DNA from: an uncultured Muribaculaceae bacterium
GTDB lineage: Bacteria; Bacteroidota; Bacteroidia; Bacteroidales; Muribaculaceae
NCBI GenBank assembly: GCA_910588245.1
Contig: CAJUQP010000044.1
Coordinates: 1 to 29,151, forward strand
Length of the DNA: 29,151 nucleotides
Direction: 5' to 3'
Below are positions 21,197-29,119 of this stretch, one piece after another. A model generated the notes under the pieces. It was not told the DNA's origin and ran no database searches. It saw only the letters and a program-made list of their open reading frames with translations. Each line of letters begins with the position of its first letter. The first letter of the stretch is position 1. Both the position numbers and the translations under genes were made by a program.

Positions 21197-23809
21197 ATGA
21201 CCAGTATATTAAGGAATATAAATCAAATCAGAAGTCTGGCCGTCGCCAGGAAAGGAATCCTTGCGATGACTCTGGCCTCGCTTGCCGGAGGGGGTGCGGT
21301 CTTCGCACTCCCCTCCGTCCTGTCGGCTCCCCAGGATGTGCAGGCAGTGCCTGCCGGAGGGCAGTCTGATCCATTGGCCGAGGCAGCCGAGCTATATAAG
21401 GAGGTGAAGAAACTCCAGTTTGACGGTGCCGAGGATTCGGTTGTGGATCAAGCTGTCTACAAGGCGTTTGAGAAAGCATATGCCGCCTTGTCGACAGATA
21501 CGCTCGGTGATGCCGGTGCTGATCAGTGTCGAGGCATGCTCCTTGATCTCAACAATGCACTTGCCCGTGCGGCCATCCATGCCTCCGTAGGCAACAACAA
21601 TACGGAGATGACGAAATTTGCCAAGGCATATGTCGACACCCAGCTGATGCCGCAGATGGCCACAGCTGAGTTCAACAGAGATCCGCAGCTTTATCCGTCG
21701 CTGGTGTATGTGGCTGCCTCCGGCTCATATAATGCCAGGCAGATTGACGATGCCTTACGTTATTTCGAGGAATATCTGCGTACCGGAGAACAGAAACAGC
21801 GCGAGTCTGTGGCTCTGTTCTATGGCCAGTCTCTTCTCCAGACAAAACAGCCGCAGCGCGGACTGGAAGCTCTGGTGCAGGCTTCCAACGATTATCCGGC
21901 CAATCTCCAGATCCTGACGATCGCCATGCAGATGATCCTTGACACTGACCGACGTGATCTTCTGCCCCCACTGCTTGAAAGGGCGCTGACATTCAAACCC
22001 AACGATGAGAAGCTCCTTAATCTGCAGGCACAGGTCTATGAGTCGAAGGCACAATACCGTCCGGCTCTCGATATCTACATGCGTCTGCAGGAGGCCCACC
22101 CGAATAGCCTCAATATCAGCGAAGACATTGCGCGCTGCTATTATAACCTCGGAACGGGCTATTATAATGAGAGCATTCAGGCCGTCAACGAGAAAGACGC
22201 TTCAAAGGCGCGTCGCCAGAGCAACGCCTATTTCTCCAGTGCTGCGGAATCGTATGAGCAGCTTTCGGCCAATGATCCCAACAATGTGAAATATCTTAAG
22301 GCTATGGGCACGGCTTATGCCTGCCTCGGCAATAAATCGAAGGTCGATGCCATAAATGTGCGCCTTTCCGCACTGGGTGAGACTCCGATGGCCATGAATA
22401 CCATGCCAGTCACTATAGGCGACGGCAAGAGTACGCAGGGTGGAGGTGCCACTCCGCGCAACATACCTTCCTACCAGCAGTATTCCCAGGAATTCGTGTC
22501 GCAGGAGATGGTGAAATGGGCTAAACGCGGAGAGTTTGAGAAAGTGGAGGATTATACGCGCCGTATGTCGGCCGACAATATCCTCCGCGAGCAGAAGCGT
22601 CTTTCGGCCATCACCGCCGATAAATATCTCAATGAGTATGGCGGACACCTGCAGCTCTCCGAGCTTAAGCTTCAGCCGTATGACGTCGAGAATGAGACTT
22701 ATGCCATCAACTCGGATTTCGGACCGGTCTATATAAAGGTGCCTTTAAAGAATAAGGAAGCGGAGGTGTTCAAGTCAACATGGGAACAAGTGCAGATCCG
22801 CAACGCGAAGTTCTTCGTGAAGGATGACGCGATAGCCATCTCGACGATTACCTTCCAGACCCCCGCAGGCAAGGAATACACCTATAACGCATCCGCGGCC
22901 CTGGCTTATGAGCCCCCTGTGGTCACCATCGACCCGCGTCTCCTCGCCGGCAATACCGGCACGCCCAAGCCTGCGGTGAAGCCGTCAGGCAATTCTACGC
23001 AGGGTGGGAGCTACATAACGATGGAGAGCGATGTCGATAAGGAAATCCCGTCGAACAAGACCAACAACACCAATACGATAGCCCTGATTATCGCCAATGA
23101 GAACTATAGCAACGTAACCAAGGTGGAGTCGGCTCGCCATGACGGCGATGTATTCGCGCGCTATTGCCGTGAGACTCTCGGCATCCCGGAGAATCAGGTG
23201 CTGCAGTATAACGATGCGACCCTTGGCAAGACCCTGTCGGCTATGAACCAGCTCAAGAACGTCGTCTCCGCCATGGGCCCGACCACGGATGTGATCGTGT
23301 ATTACGCAGGCCACGGTGTGCCGGATGAGAACAGCAAGGAGGCTTTCATGCTTCCCACCGACGCTGATCCGATGGTGACGGCATCAGCCTATCCTCTGTC
23401 GAAGTTCTACCAGGATCTCAGCGACATGGGCGCTTCCAATGTGATGGTCTTCATGGATGCATGCTTCAGCGGCTCAAACCGTGGCGATGGCATGCTTGCC
23501 GCGGCCCGTGGCGTGGTGCTTAGGGCGCAGGCTGCCGCTCCGAAAGGCAACATGTTTGTGCTCAGCGCCGCCGATGGCAACGAGACGGCCCTTCCCTGGC
23601 AGGAGAAGAATCACGGACTCTTCACATATTTCCTTCTCAAGAAGCTTAAGGACACTAAAGGCAACGCCTCCCTACAGGAACTTGCCGACTATGTGAAGGC
23701 TGAAGTCAGCAAGACAGCCTCACTCACCCTCAAGAAGCCGCAAACTCCTACTATGACAGTCTCCGGAGCGCTCGCTGGCCAGCTCTCGAGTAAAAAACTC
23801 AGGAAATGA
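21197..23809 (+). CDS. Exported TPR protein with C-terminal caspase-like (C14) protease domain
   Basis: The product is 870 residues with the start at 21197, which leaves a signal peptide (hydrophobic stretch GILAMTLASLAGGGAVFALP, cleavage near VLSA). The ORF from 21074 adds 41 residues without signal character and includes the hairpin. Residues about 60-400 form TPR-like helix pairs (ALRYFEEYLRTGE, PALDIYMRLQEAHPNSLNIS, AAESYEQLSANDPNNVKYLK). Residues about 430-570 hold the domain shared with the propeller protein (MVKWAKRGEFEKVEDYTRRM to GKEYTYNAS). The end (about 624-855) is a caspase fold: IALIIANENYS, VIVYYAGHGVP with catalytic histidine 706, and VFMDACFSGS with cysteine 756, so it looks active. 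The next gene overlaps its stop. A secreted caspase working in the periplasm is unusual and its cleavage site cannot be read here. Confidence 0.85.
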   Translation: MTSILRNINQIRSLAVARKGILAMTLASLAGGGAVFALPSVLSAPQDVQAVPAGGQSDPLAEAAELYKEVKKLQFDGAEDSVVDQAVYKAFEKAYAALSTDTLGDAGADQCRGMLLDLNNALARAAIHASVGNNNTEMTKFAKAYVDTQLMPQMATAEFNRDPQLYPSLVYVAASGSYNARQIDDALRYFEEYLRTGEQKQRESVALFYGQSLLQTKQPQRGLEALVQASNDYPANLQILTIAMQMILDTDRRDLLPPLLERALTFKPNDEKLLNLQAQVYESKAQYRPALDIYMRLQEAHPNSLNISEDIARCYYNLGTGYYNESIQAVNEKDASKARRQSNAYFSSAAESYEQLSANDPNNVKYLKAMGTAYACLGNKSKVDAINVRLSALGETPMAMNTMPVTIGDGKSTQGGGATPRNIPSYQQYSQEFVSQEMVKWAKRGEFEKVEDYTRRMSADNILREQKRLSAITADKYLNEYGGHLQLSELKLQPYDVENETYAINSDFGPVYIKVPLKNKEAEVFKSTWEQVQIRNAKFFVKDDAIAISTITFQTPAGKEYTYNASAALAYEPPVVTIDPRLLAGNTGTPKPAVKPSGNSTQGGSYITMESDVDKEIPSNKTNNTNTIALIIANENYSNVTKVESARHDGDVFARYCRETLGIPENQVLQYNDATLGKTLSAMNQLKNVVSAMGPTTDVIVYYAGHGVPDENSKEAFMLPTDADPMVTASAYPLSKFYQDLSDMGASNVMVFMDACFSGSNRGDGMLAAARGVVLRAQAAAPKGNMFVLSAADGNETALPWQEKNHGLFTYFLLKKLKDTKGNASLQELADYVKAEVSKTASLTLKKPQTPTMTVSGALAGQLSSKKLRK

Positions 23810-24699
23810 CCATGAGCGTGATCAGAAGGATAATGGGCATGGCAGTCTGCGCGTTTTTACTCGTGCAGACTGCCACGGCCGCTCCTGACGTAAAAAAAGT
23901 GAGCGGCACTTACACATATTACGGCGATAAGAATGACTCCCCGGCCATGGCCAAGCGCAAGGCTCTTGAAGGGGCGCGTCTTGACGCCATCTCCCGGGAA
24001 TTCGGCACGATTGTCAGCCAGGATGTGCTCCAGGCTGACCGGATCGATTCCAAAGGGGAGAATAATAAGTTCTTTTCCCTCTCCTCTACGGAGGTGAAGG
24101 GGGAATGGATAGCTGACGACGGCGACCCGGCCTATGTCGTGTCGCTCGGCAATGACGACTGCCTTATCGTGAGCTGCCGTGTGTCGGGATCCGCTAAATC
24201 GATCAGCAACGACGCTATCGATTTCCAGGCCCTGGCCCTGCGCAACGGAAGCACCAAGGGCAATGCCTCGACCGAGTATTATGCGAAAGACAATCTGTAT
24301 CTGTATTTCACAACTCCGGTCGAAGGATATCTGCAGGTCTATCTGATGTATGAAAACGGCGATGTGCTCAAACTTCTTCCCTACATCAACGATCCGAAAC
24401 AGGAGGTGAAGGTGAAGAAGGATTACGACTATATCTTTTTCGATGAGAACCGTCCCTCCTCTTTCGGGCCGGTAGATCCGATGGGCATCTCGACAGACGG
24501 TGAGATAGAGTTCAACAAGATGTATGTAGTGTTTTCTCCGAATGCTTTCGCACGTCCGGTGATGAAGACAGACAAATATGGGGCGCTCCCATATCTGAGC
24601 GAGGAGGACTTCTCGAAATGGCTTGTCAAGAACCGTCGCAATGATCCCAAGATGGGAGTCAAGCAGATAAACCTGAAATTATTTCCGAATACACTCTGA
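23806..24699 (+). CDS. Exported DUF4384-like protein with LPP20/FlgT-like N-terminal domain
   Basis: This 297-residue protein begins with a signal peptide (cleavage after ATA, before APDV). The N-terminal domain (about residues 30-128) has the pattern AMAKRKALEGARLDAISREF, followed by FGTIVSQDV and short strands ending in CLIVSCRVSG, as in LPP20/FlgT-like proteins. The second domain (about 155-265) contains LYLYFTTPVEGYLQVYLMYE with NGDVLKLLPY, the typical core of DUF4384. DUF4384 proteins often occur with caspases and serine proteases and may sense or regulate them. Its start ATGACC overlaps the caspase stop by four bases, so the two are translationally coupled and probably form a unit. An alternative start lies at 23812. 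Confidence 0.75.
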   Translation: MTMSVIRRIMGMAVCAFLLVQTATAAPDVKKVSGTYTYYGDKNDSPAMAKRKALEGARLDAISREFGTIVSQDVLQADRIDSKGENNKFFSLSSTEVKGEWIADDGDPAYVVSLGNDDCLIVSCRVSGSAKSISNDAIDFQALALRNGSTKGNASTEYYAKDNLYLYFTTPVEGYLQVYLMYENGDVLKLLPYINDPKQEVKVKKDYDYIFFDENRPSSFGPVDPMGISTDGEIEFNKMYVVFSPNAFARPVMKTDKYGALPYLSEEDFSKWLVKNRRNDPKMGVKQINLKLFPNTL

Positions 24700-24713
24700 T
24701 TTATGAAATGATT

Positions 24714-26459
24714 ATGAAGAAGACATTCTTGATCGGAGCTTCTCTGCTGGTGGCTGGATCGGCGTTGGGACAGACCACGGCGGAGACAAAGAAAGAGACT
24801 GCATCGGGTGGCCCCGGGTCGGCGTTTGAGGAATTCCGGCAGAAAATCCACAGCGATTTCCAGGATTTCCGCCACACTATACTCGAGCATTATGCCGATT
24901 TCCTTGAAGGTACCTGGCATGAGTATGAGCCTCTGGAACCGATGAAACGCTCCGAGCAGCCGAAACCTGTAAAAATCCCTGACGTGACACTCGACAAGCC
25001 GTCGACGAAACCTGTGAGGCTTCCGAAGCCGGTGCTCGCGCGTATTCCCGGACAGGGAGACACTAAGCTTCCCTCGCTCCAGGACGAGCTGGGCGGAAAG
25101 CTTCCGGGACAGACGACTCCCGTGACATCTCCCGACCTTTCAGGCGAGATCACCCTTCCTCCGAGTCCTTTCGATCCTCCGAAGGCGGAAATCCCGCCTG
25201 AGGCAAGGCATGAGGTGCCTCTTTCACTCGGGGTGCGCCCCCAGCTCGGAGTGCCCGTGCTCGGACAGGTGCCAGTGATCCCTATTCCGTTGCCGGAAGA
25301 GGAGACCGCGCAGACACCGGAGCCTGTTGAGACTCCTCAGCCGGCGCCGGAAGCATCCGCTGATAAGGATATCGTGAAATTCTACGGCATGGAACTTCTT
25401 GTGCCGAAAGTGGATTTCAGGATCAGCGACAGCCTGGAGAAAGTGTCGGATTTCGCACGCCATTGGAAAGCTCTCGAGGAGCAGGATGTCGCCACGAAAG
25501 TGATCGATGCCCTGGCCCCCGAGATCGGGAAGATGGGGCTCAACGATTATCTCGCATATGAGTTCATATGCGCCTATATGGATTCTAAATTTCCTCAGGC
25601 CGGTATCTCCCCGAAACTTTCTGCCGTGCACTATCTCCTTGCCAATCTCGGATTCAATGCCCGCATAGCTGTGGCTACGAAGACAGGCGATCCAATAATT
25701 CTTATTCCCGCAGACCAGAAACTATATGGAGTGACATATATGCAGATCGGGGGTGAGAATTTCTATGTGCTCGGCAATCGTTTCGCCAAGATCGCGGGCT
25801 CACCGCTCGCCACGTGTGATCTTCCTAAGGTCGCTTCACAAGGGAAGCGCTTCGACATGAAGGTCAGGAGCCTGAACCTTCCGGTCAAAGAGCGTCGGTT
25901 TGATGTGAAATATGGCAACCTCAACCTTACGGGCACCGTCAATGAGAATCTCATGCCGATGCTTTACCGCTATCCCCAGATGGATACGGGCGACTATGCC
26001 CAGAGTGTGCTCGACGAAGGACTGCGCCAGGATCTGGTGCGTCAGGTCAAGGAACAGCTTGGAGGGAAAGGGGCTCTGGCGGCTACCGATGAACTGCTGA
26101 GGTTTGTACAGGAGGGATTCGAATATGCCACTGACGATGATTTCCATGGTTTTGAGAAGCCTTATTTCCTCGAGGAAAACCTTTTCTACCCTAAGAATGA
26201 CTGCGAGGACAGGGCTATTTTCTACACATATCTCCTGTGGAATGCCCTCGGTGTGGAAAACCAGCTCCTGGCTTTCCCCGGCCATGAGAGTGCGTCGGTA
26301 TGTCTGCCTGGAGAGAATATTTCCGGCACGAGCTACGAGCACGACGGCAAACGTTACTATATTTCCGACCCGACCTACATAGGATCGAAGACCGGGATGT
26401 GTATGCGCCGTTATGAGAAGACTCCTCCGACGGTTGATATGAGTTATCCGGATAAATGA
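24714..26459 (+). CDS. Exported transglutaminase-like protein (second paralogue) with proline-rich linker
   Basis: The protein of 581 residues (start at 24714, MKKTFLIGAS; ATG at 24708 is possible) has a signal peptide with cleavage after ALG. The shared motif ILEHYADFLEGTWHEYEPL comes next (about residues 56-74). A linker of about 130 residues is rich in Pro, Glu and Thr. The C-terminal half carries the triad cysteine 497 in KNDCEDRAIFYTYLLWNALG, histidine 524 in FPGHESASV and aspartate 552 in YYISDPTYIG. It is a close paralogue of the protein at 16136-17851 but its linker is unrelated in sequence, which suggests a flexible spacer under weak constraint. It starts 14 bases after the DUF4384 stop, so it belongs to the same transcript. 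A strong terminator follows. Substrate unknown. Confidence 0.75.
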   Translation: MKKTFLIGASLLVAGSALGQTTAETKKETASGGPGSAFEEFRQKIHSDFQDFRHTILEHYADFLEGTWHEYEPLEPMKRSEQPKPVKIPDVTLDKPSTKPVRLPKPVLARIPGQGDTKLPSLQDELGGKLPGQTTPVTSPDLSGEITLPPSPFDPPKAEIPPEARHEVPLSLGVRPQLGVPVLGQVPVIPIPLPEEETAQTPEPVETPQPAPEASADKDIVKFYGMELLVPKVDFRISDSLEKVSDFARHWKALEEQDVATKVIDALAPEIGKMGLNDYLAYEFICAYMDSKFPQAGISPKLSAVHYLLANLGFNARIAVATKTGDPIILIPADQKLYGVTYMQIGGENFYVLGNRFAKIAGSPLATCDLPKVASQGKRFDMKVRSLNLPVKERRFDVKYGNLNLTGTVNENLMPMLYRYPQMDTGDYAQSVLDEGLRQDLVRQVKEQLGGKGALAATDELLRFVQEGFEYATDDDFHGFEKPYFLEENLFYPKNDCEDRAIFYTYLLWNALGVENQLLAFPGHESASVCLPGENISGTSYEHDGKRYYISDPTYIGSKTGMCMRRYEKTPPTVDMSYPDK

Positions 26460-26468
26460 CGATTGAAG

Positions 26469-26511
26469 ACACCCCGGCCTGGTTTCAATATCCGTGCCGG
26501 GGTGTTTTTTT
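26469..26511 (+). terminator. Strong intrinsic terminator closing the caspase/transglutaminase cluster
   Basis: ACACCCCGGC at 26469-26478 and GCCGGGGTGT at 26496-26505 are perfectly complementary over ten bases, and a run of seven T follows. It starts ten bases after the stop of the second transglutaminase-like gene. Confidence 0.93.
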
Positions 26512-26554
26512 AGGGTATTGCGGCAAATTCTGCCCGAAATTTTGTTTTTATGTC

Positions 26555-27574
26555 ATGAGTAGAATCCTGAAAGTCATTTTAGCTTCGTTCCTGGTCTGTC
26601 TGACATGCGGGGCGAAACCGACCCACCGCGTTGTGGGCTATGTCACGTCGTGGTCGCAGGGTATGCCGGAGACGGATATCCTGACTACAATCAATTATGC
26701 CTTCGCGCATGTCAACGATACTTTTGACGGTATCCGCATTGACAATCCTTCGCGTCTCGACAGCATAGCGTCGCTCAAGAGATCAGCCCCCGGGCTTGAG
26801 GTGCTCCTTTCCGTAGGGGGATGGGGCAGCGGTGGCTTCAGCGAGATGGCGTCCGACTCGCTGAAGAGAAAGTCTTTTGCTGAGGCATGCCGCAATCTGG
26901 TCGACCGACTTGGCCTCGACGGAATAGATATCGACTGGGAATATCCCGGAAGTTCCGCGGCCGGCATATCATCGTCGAGAGCAGACAAAAATAATTTCTC
27001 ACTCCTTATGCGCGATCTGCGCCAGGCTCTCGGAGAAGACAATCTGTTGACAATGGCTGCGCCTGCCACAGTGGGGTTTTATGAATTCCGTGATGTGATC
27101 CCTTATGTTGATTTCATTAACGTGATGGCTTATGACCTTAACCGTCCCCCTTATCACCATTCATCTCTTTTCCGGAGCCGTCTCAGCGGCGACATGACAG
27201 CCGACGAGGGGATACGTGCGCATCTGGCCGCCGGCATCCCTTCAGGTAAGCTGATTCTCGGCGTGCCGTTCTATGGACATGGTAAAAAGGGCGTCTTCCC
27301 GGATTTTGTGGATTTTTCCGACATAAGGCCTGAAAAGAAGATGAAAGAGGAATATGATAAGATTGCATGTGTGCCTTATATCGTCGATAAAGAGGGGAAG
27401 TTGGTCATGACTTTTGAAAACGAACGTTCCATAGCCCGTAAATGCCGCTATGTGCTGGAGAATGGGCTGGGGGGTATTATGTTCTGGGAATATGGTGGTG
27501 ACGCTCCTGATCACAGTCTTCTGCGCGCGATAGGAAAGCATCTTATGACTCCCGCTTCTGAGGAGAGGCATTGA
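26555..27574 (+). CDS. Exported GH18 glycosidase (chitinase-like)
   Basis: The 339-residue protein is read from the ATG at 26555; the open frame from 26456 overlaps the upstream gene and runs through the terminator, so it is rejected. A signal peptide (MSRILKVILASFLVCLTCG) precedes one GH18 barrel. It shows VVGYVTSW, LLSVGGWGSGGFS, the active-site motif DGIDIDWEYPG (catalytic glutamate 129), FINVMAYDLN and GIMFWEYGGD. GH18 enzymes cut beta-1,4 bonds next to GlcNAc in chitin, chito-oligosaccharides, N-glycans or peptidoglycan-like polymers. This one is short and lacks carbohydrate-binding modules, so small or cell-wall substrates are plausible. The gene ends one base before the stop of the convergent acyltransferase gene. 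Confidence 0.9.
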   Translation: MSRILKVILASFLVCLTCGAKPTHRVVGYVTSWSQGMPETDILTTINYAFAHVNDTFDGIRIDNPSRLDSIASLKRSAPGLEVLLSVGGWGSGGFSEMASDSLKRKSFAEACRNLVDRLGLDGIDIDWEYPGSSAAGISSSRADKNNFSLLMRDLRQALGEDNLLTMAAPATVGFYEFRDVIPYVDFINVMAYDLNRPPYHHSSLFRSRLSGDMTADEGIRAHLAAGIPSGKLILGVPFYGHGKKGVFPDFVDFSDIRPEKKMKEEYDKIACVPYIVDKEGKLVMTFENERSIARKCRYVLENGLGGIMFWEYGGDAPDHSLLRAIGKHLMTPASEERH

Positions 27575-27575
27575 C

Positions 27576-28688
27576 TCATGCCTTTCTTACTACCCCGCTC
27601 CATGCCACAGATGGTATGCGCGCGTATTTCCGCCAAGCCTTGAGCCAGAGTAGCGGGAGTGCCACCCCGGCAATTGAATATGCTATCCAGAAGAGGTCGG
27701 CGTGGTTGTTGTGGTGTATCACCATATGGCATCCGATCTGGGCGAAGTCAAGGTCATACCACCATATTTTCAAGAGGCTGACCGCTTTAAATGCTATTAT
27801 GTGGAACACAAAGACATACAATGTGTTTTCACCGATGAATATGAGGGTGTCGCGCAGGCGATGCCCTTTATTGTCGATGAACTGTGCCACATAGCGCACT
27901 GTCAGGAAGCCGATTGCTCCTGTGATCGGCAATGTGAGCACGTCAATCATCTTACCATGATTGTTCATGCCGGAGAGATGCAGCCATGCCGCGCCGCAGA
28001 GAAGGGACAGAAATACCATAAACATTGGGAGGTTGACCTTTATTCTCTCTTCATATCTATGGAACAGGAATCCGAGCGCGAAGAAAAACAATCCCCATAT
28101 CTCACGCATGCCTCCGTTGGGTATGTAACGTAGCTTGAGATTGAACCCGATGCGCAAGGCCGTGAATGCGAGGGCAGCGGCGCATATGATCAAGGCTATT
28201 TTCTCCGGTTGTAGATGGAATCGTCTGTTGATAAGCAGGAAGAGCACAAGAAAGAGGATGCTTGCCACGAGAAGTCCGCGGAAAAACCAGAAGGCTCCGG
28301 CCATGAATTCATCGTAGCCGTTCATTGAGGTGAAGATCATTATCAGGCGGTCGATGAAGTTGCGGAGATCATATGGATGGGTCACGCCTCCGGTCCAGTT
28401 GCCGTATTGCTCGTTGAGTATGCCAAAATGGAAGAAAACATTGTGGAGCAACAGGAAAAGGAGACTCCATTTCACGAAAGGCACATAGAGCCCCTTGAAA
28501 CGCTTTGTGCAGAAAGCCCACGGATCATCTGCATATCGTGTGTTGAAGAAATAGCCTGCTGTGATGAAGAAGAGAGGCATGTGGAAGGTGTAGATGAAGT
28601 TTGTGAGGAGTTCGGGAGCTTCCGCATGCCCTACAACCATCAGAATGATGGCGATGCCTTTGGAGATGGATATTACGTTGTTTCTCAT
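27576..28688 (-). CDS. Acyltransferase-3 family membrane protein
   Basis: This 370-residue protein is read from the ATG at 28688 (MRNNVISISKGIAI); the longer frame to 28787 adds a non-hydrophobic stretch before the first helix. About ten membrane helices are visible. The family signature is present: ISKGIAIILMVVGHA with the catalytic histidine, then FIYTFHMPLFFITAGYFF, and FIGENTLYVFVFHI near the end. Members move acetyl or succinyl groups to surface polysaccharides, lipids or peptidoglycan at the membrane. The target here is not known; the GH18 gene and the polysaccharide locus in the window are possible but unproven links. It is convergent with the GH18 gene, and only one base separates the stop codons, so mutual transcript overlap is expected. 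Confidence 0.87.
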   Translation of the reverse strand: MRNNVISISKGIAIILMVVGHAEAPELLTNFIYTFHMPLFFITAGYFFNTRYADDPWAFCTKRFKGLYVPFVKWSLLFLLLHNVFFHFGILNEQYGNWTGGVTHPYDLRNFIDRLIMIFTSMNGYDEFMAGAFWFFRGLLVASILFLVLFLLINRRFHLQPEKIALIICAAALAFTALRIGFNLKLRYIPNGGMREIWGLFFFALGFLFHRYEERIKVNLPMFMVFLSLLCGAAWLHLSGMNNHGKMIDVLTLPITGAIGFLTVRYVAQFIDNKGHRLRDTLIFIGENTLYVFVFHIIAFKAVSLLKIWWYDLDFAQIGCHMVIHHNNHADLFWIAYSIAGVALPLLWLKAWRKYARIPSVAWSGVVRKA

Positions 28689-28833
28689 ATCGGGGAATCG
28701 GGAAAGATGAAAAATAGGGCTGCGATCGGTTGGTTTGCTGCTCCTCCGATGTTGTGGCAAAGCGGGAAGAAATCGTATCGCAGACATATGGAATTTGAAT
28801 TATATTTATGACTCTTACAGATCGACTGTGATG

Positions 28834-28841
28834 CAAAAATA
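28834..28841 (-). promoter_or_regulatory. Possible -7 box for the acyltransferase gene
   Basis: On the minus strand TATTTTTG fits TAnnTTTG and lies about 145 bases before the ATG at 28688. No good -33 TTG is found, and AT-rich context makes chance likely. It sits nine bases from the -33 box of the divergent tRNA promoter. Confidence 0.3.
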
Positions 28842-28849
28842 CTAAAAAG

Positions 28850-28881
28850 TTTGCATGTCAGAAAAAAAAATTGTAACTTTG
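28850..28881 (+). promoter_or_regulatory. Promoter for tRNA-Ser
   Basis: TTTG at 28850-28853 and TAACTTTG at 28874-28881 are separated by exactly 20 bases, a full match to the Bacteroidetes consensus. The start of transcription is expected near 28888, about 43 bases before the mature tRNA. Confidence 0.8.
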
Positions 28882-28930
28882 CATCGCAAAAGAGCGGTAG
28901 CGGCGCGAAGCCGTAGCTGTTCGGCTGCCA

Positions 28931-29015
28931 GGAGAGATGGCAGAGTGGTCGATTGCGGCGGTCTTGAAAACCGTTGAGGGTCACACCTCCGGGGGTTCGA
29001 ATCCCTCTCTCTCCG
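28931..29015 (+). tRNA. tRNA-Ser (anticodon TGA)
   Basis: The acceptor arms GGAGAGA (28931-28937) and TCTCTCC (29008-29014) pair fully, with G29015 as discriminator. The anticodon loop CTTGAAA carries TGA at 28965-28967, flanked by CGGT and ACCG. A long variable arm (TTGAGGGTCACACCTCC) marks the class II serine type, and GGGGGTTCGAATCCC forms the T arm. The 3' CCA is not encoded in full. It should read serine UCA and other UCN codons. Confidence 0.96.
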
Positions 29016-29019
29016 CAAT

Positions 29020-29045
29020 AAAGCCTGATTAACAGGCTTTTATTG
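29020..29045 (+). terminator. Terminator after tRNA-Ser
   Basis: AAAGCCTG (29020-29027) and CAGGCTTT (29033-29040) pair over eight bases with a five-base loop, and TATTG follows the terminal T run. It begins five bases after the tRNA. Confidence 0.8.
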
Positions 29046-29051
29046 TATCTA

Positions 29052-29093
29052 CGCCCAATTTTACACCCAAATCGTGTAAAGTTGGGTGTTTTT
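29052..29093 (+). terminator. Second hairpin with T run downstream of tRNA-Ser
   Basis: CGCCCAATTTTACAC (29052-29066) pairs with GTGTAAAGTTGGGTG (29074-29088) over 15 positions including two wobble pairs, and TTTTT follows. A second terminator so soon after the first is unneeded for the tRNA itself and may insulate what follows, or belong to the junction of an integrated element. Confidence 0.6.
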
Positions 29094-29119
29094 ATATATT
29101 AGAGTTTAAATAAACTTAT

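Noticed and set aside
26516..26544. Promoter for the GH18 gene (TTG and AAATTTTG)
   Set aside because: The -7 box has A instead of T at its first base, the spacing is only 16 bases and the leader would be very short.
26456..26554. N-terminal extension of the GH18 gene
   Set aside because: It overlaps the end of the upstream gene and runs through a strong terminator. The ATG at 26555 begins a normal signal peptide.
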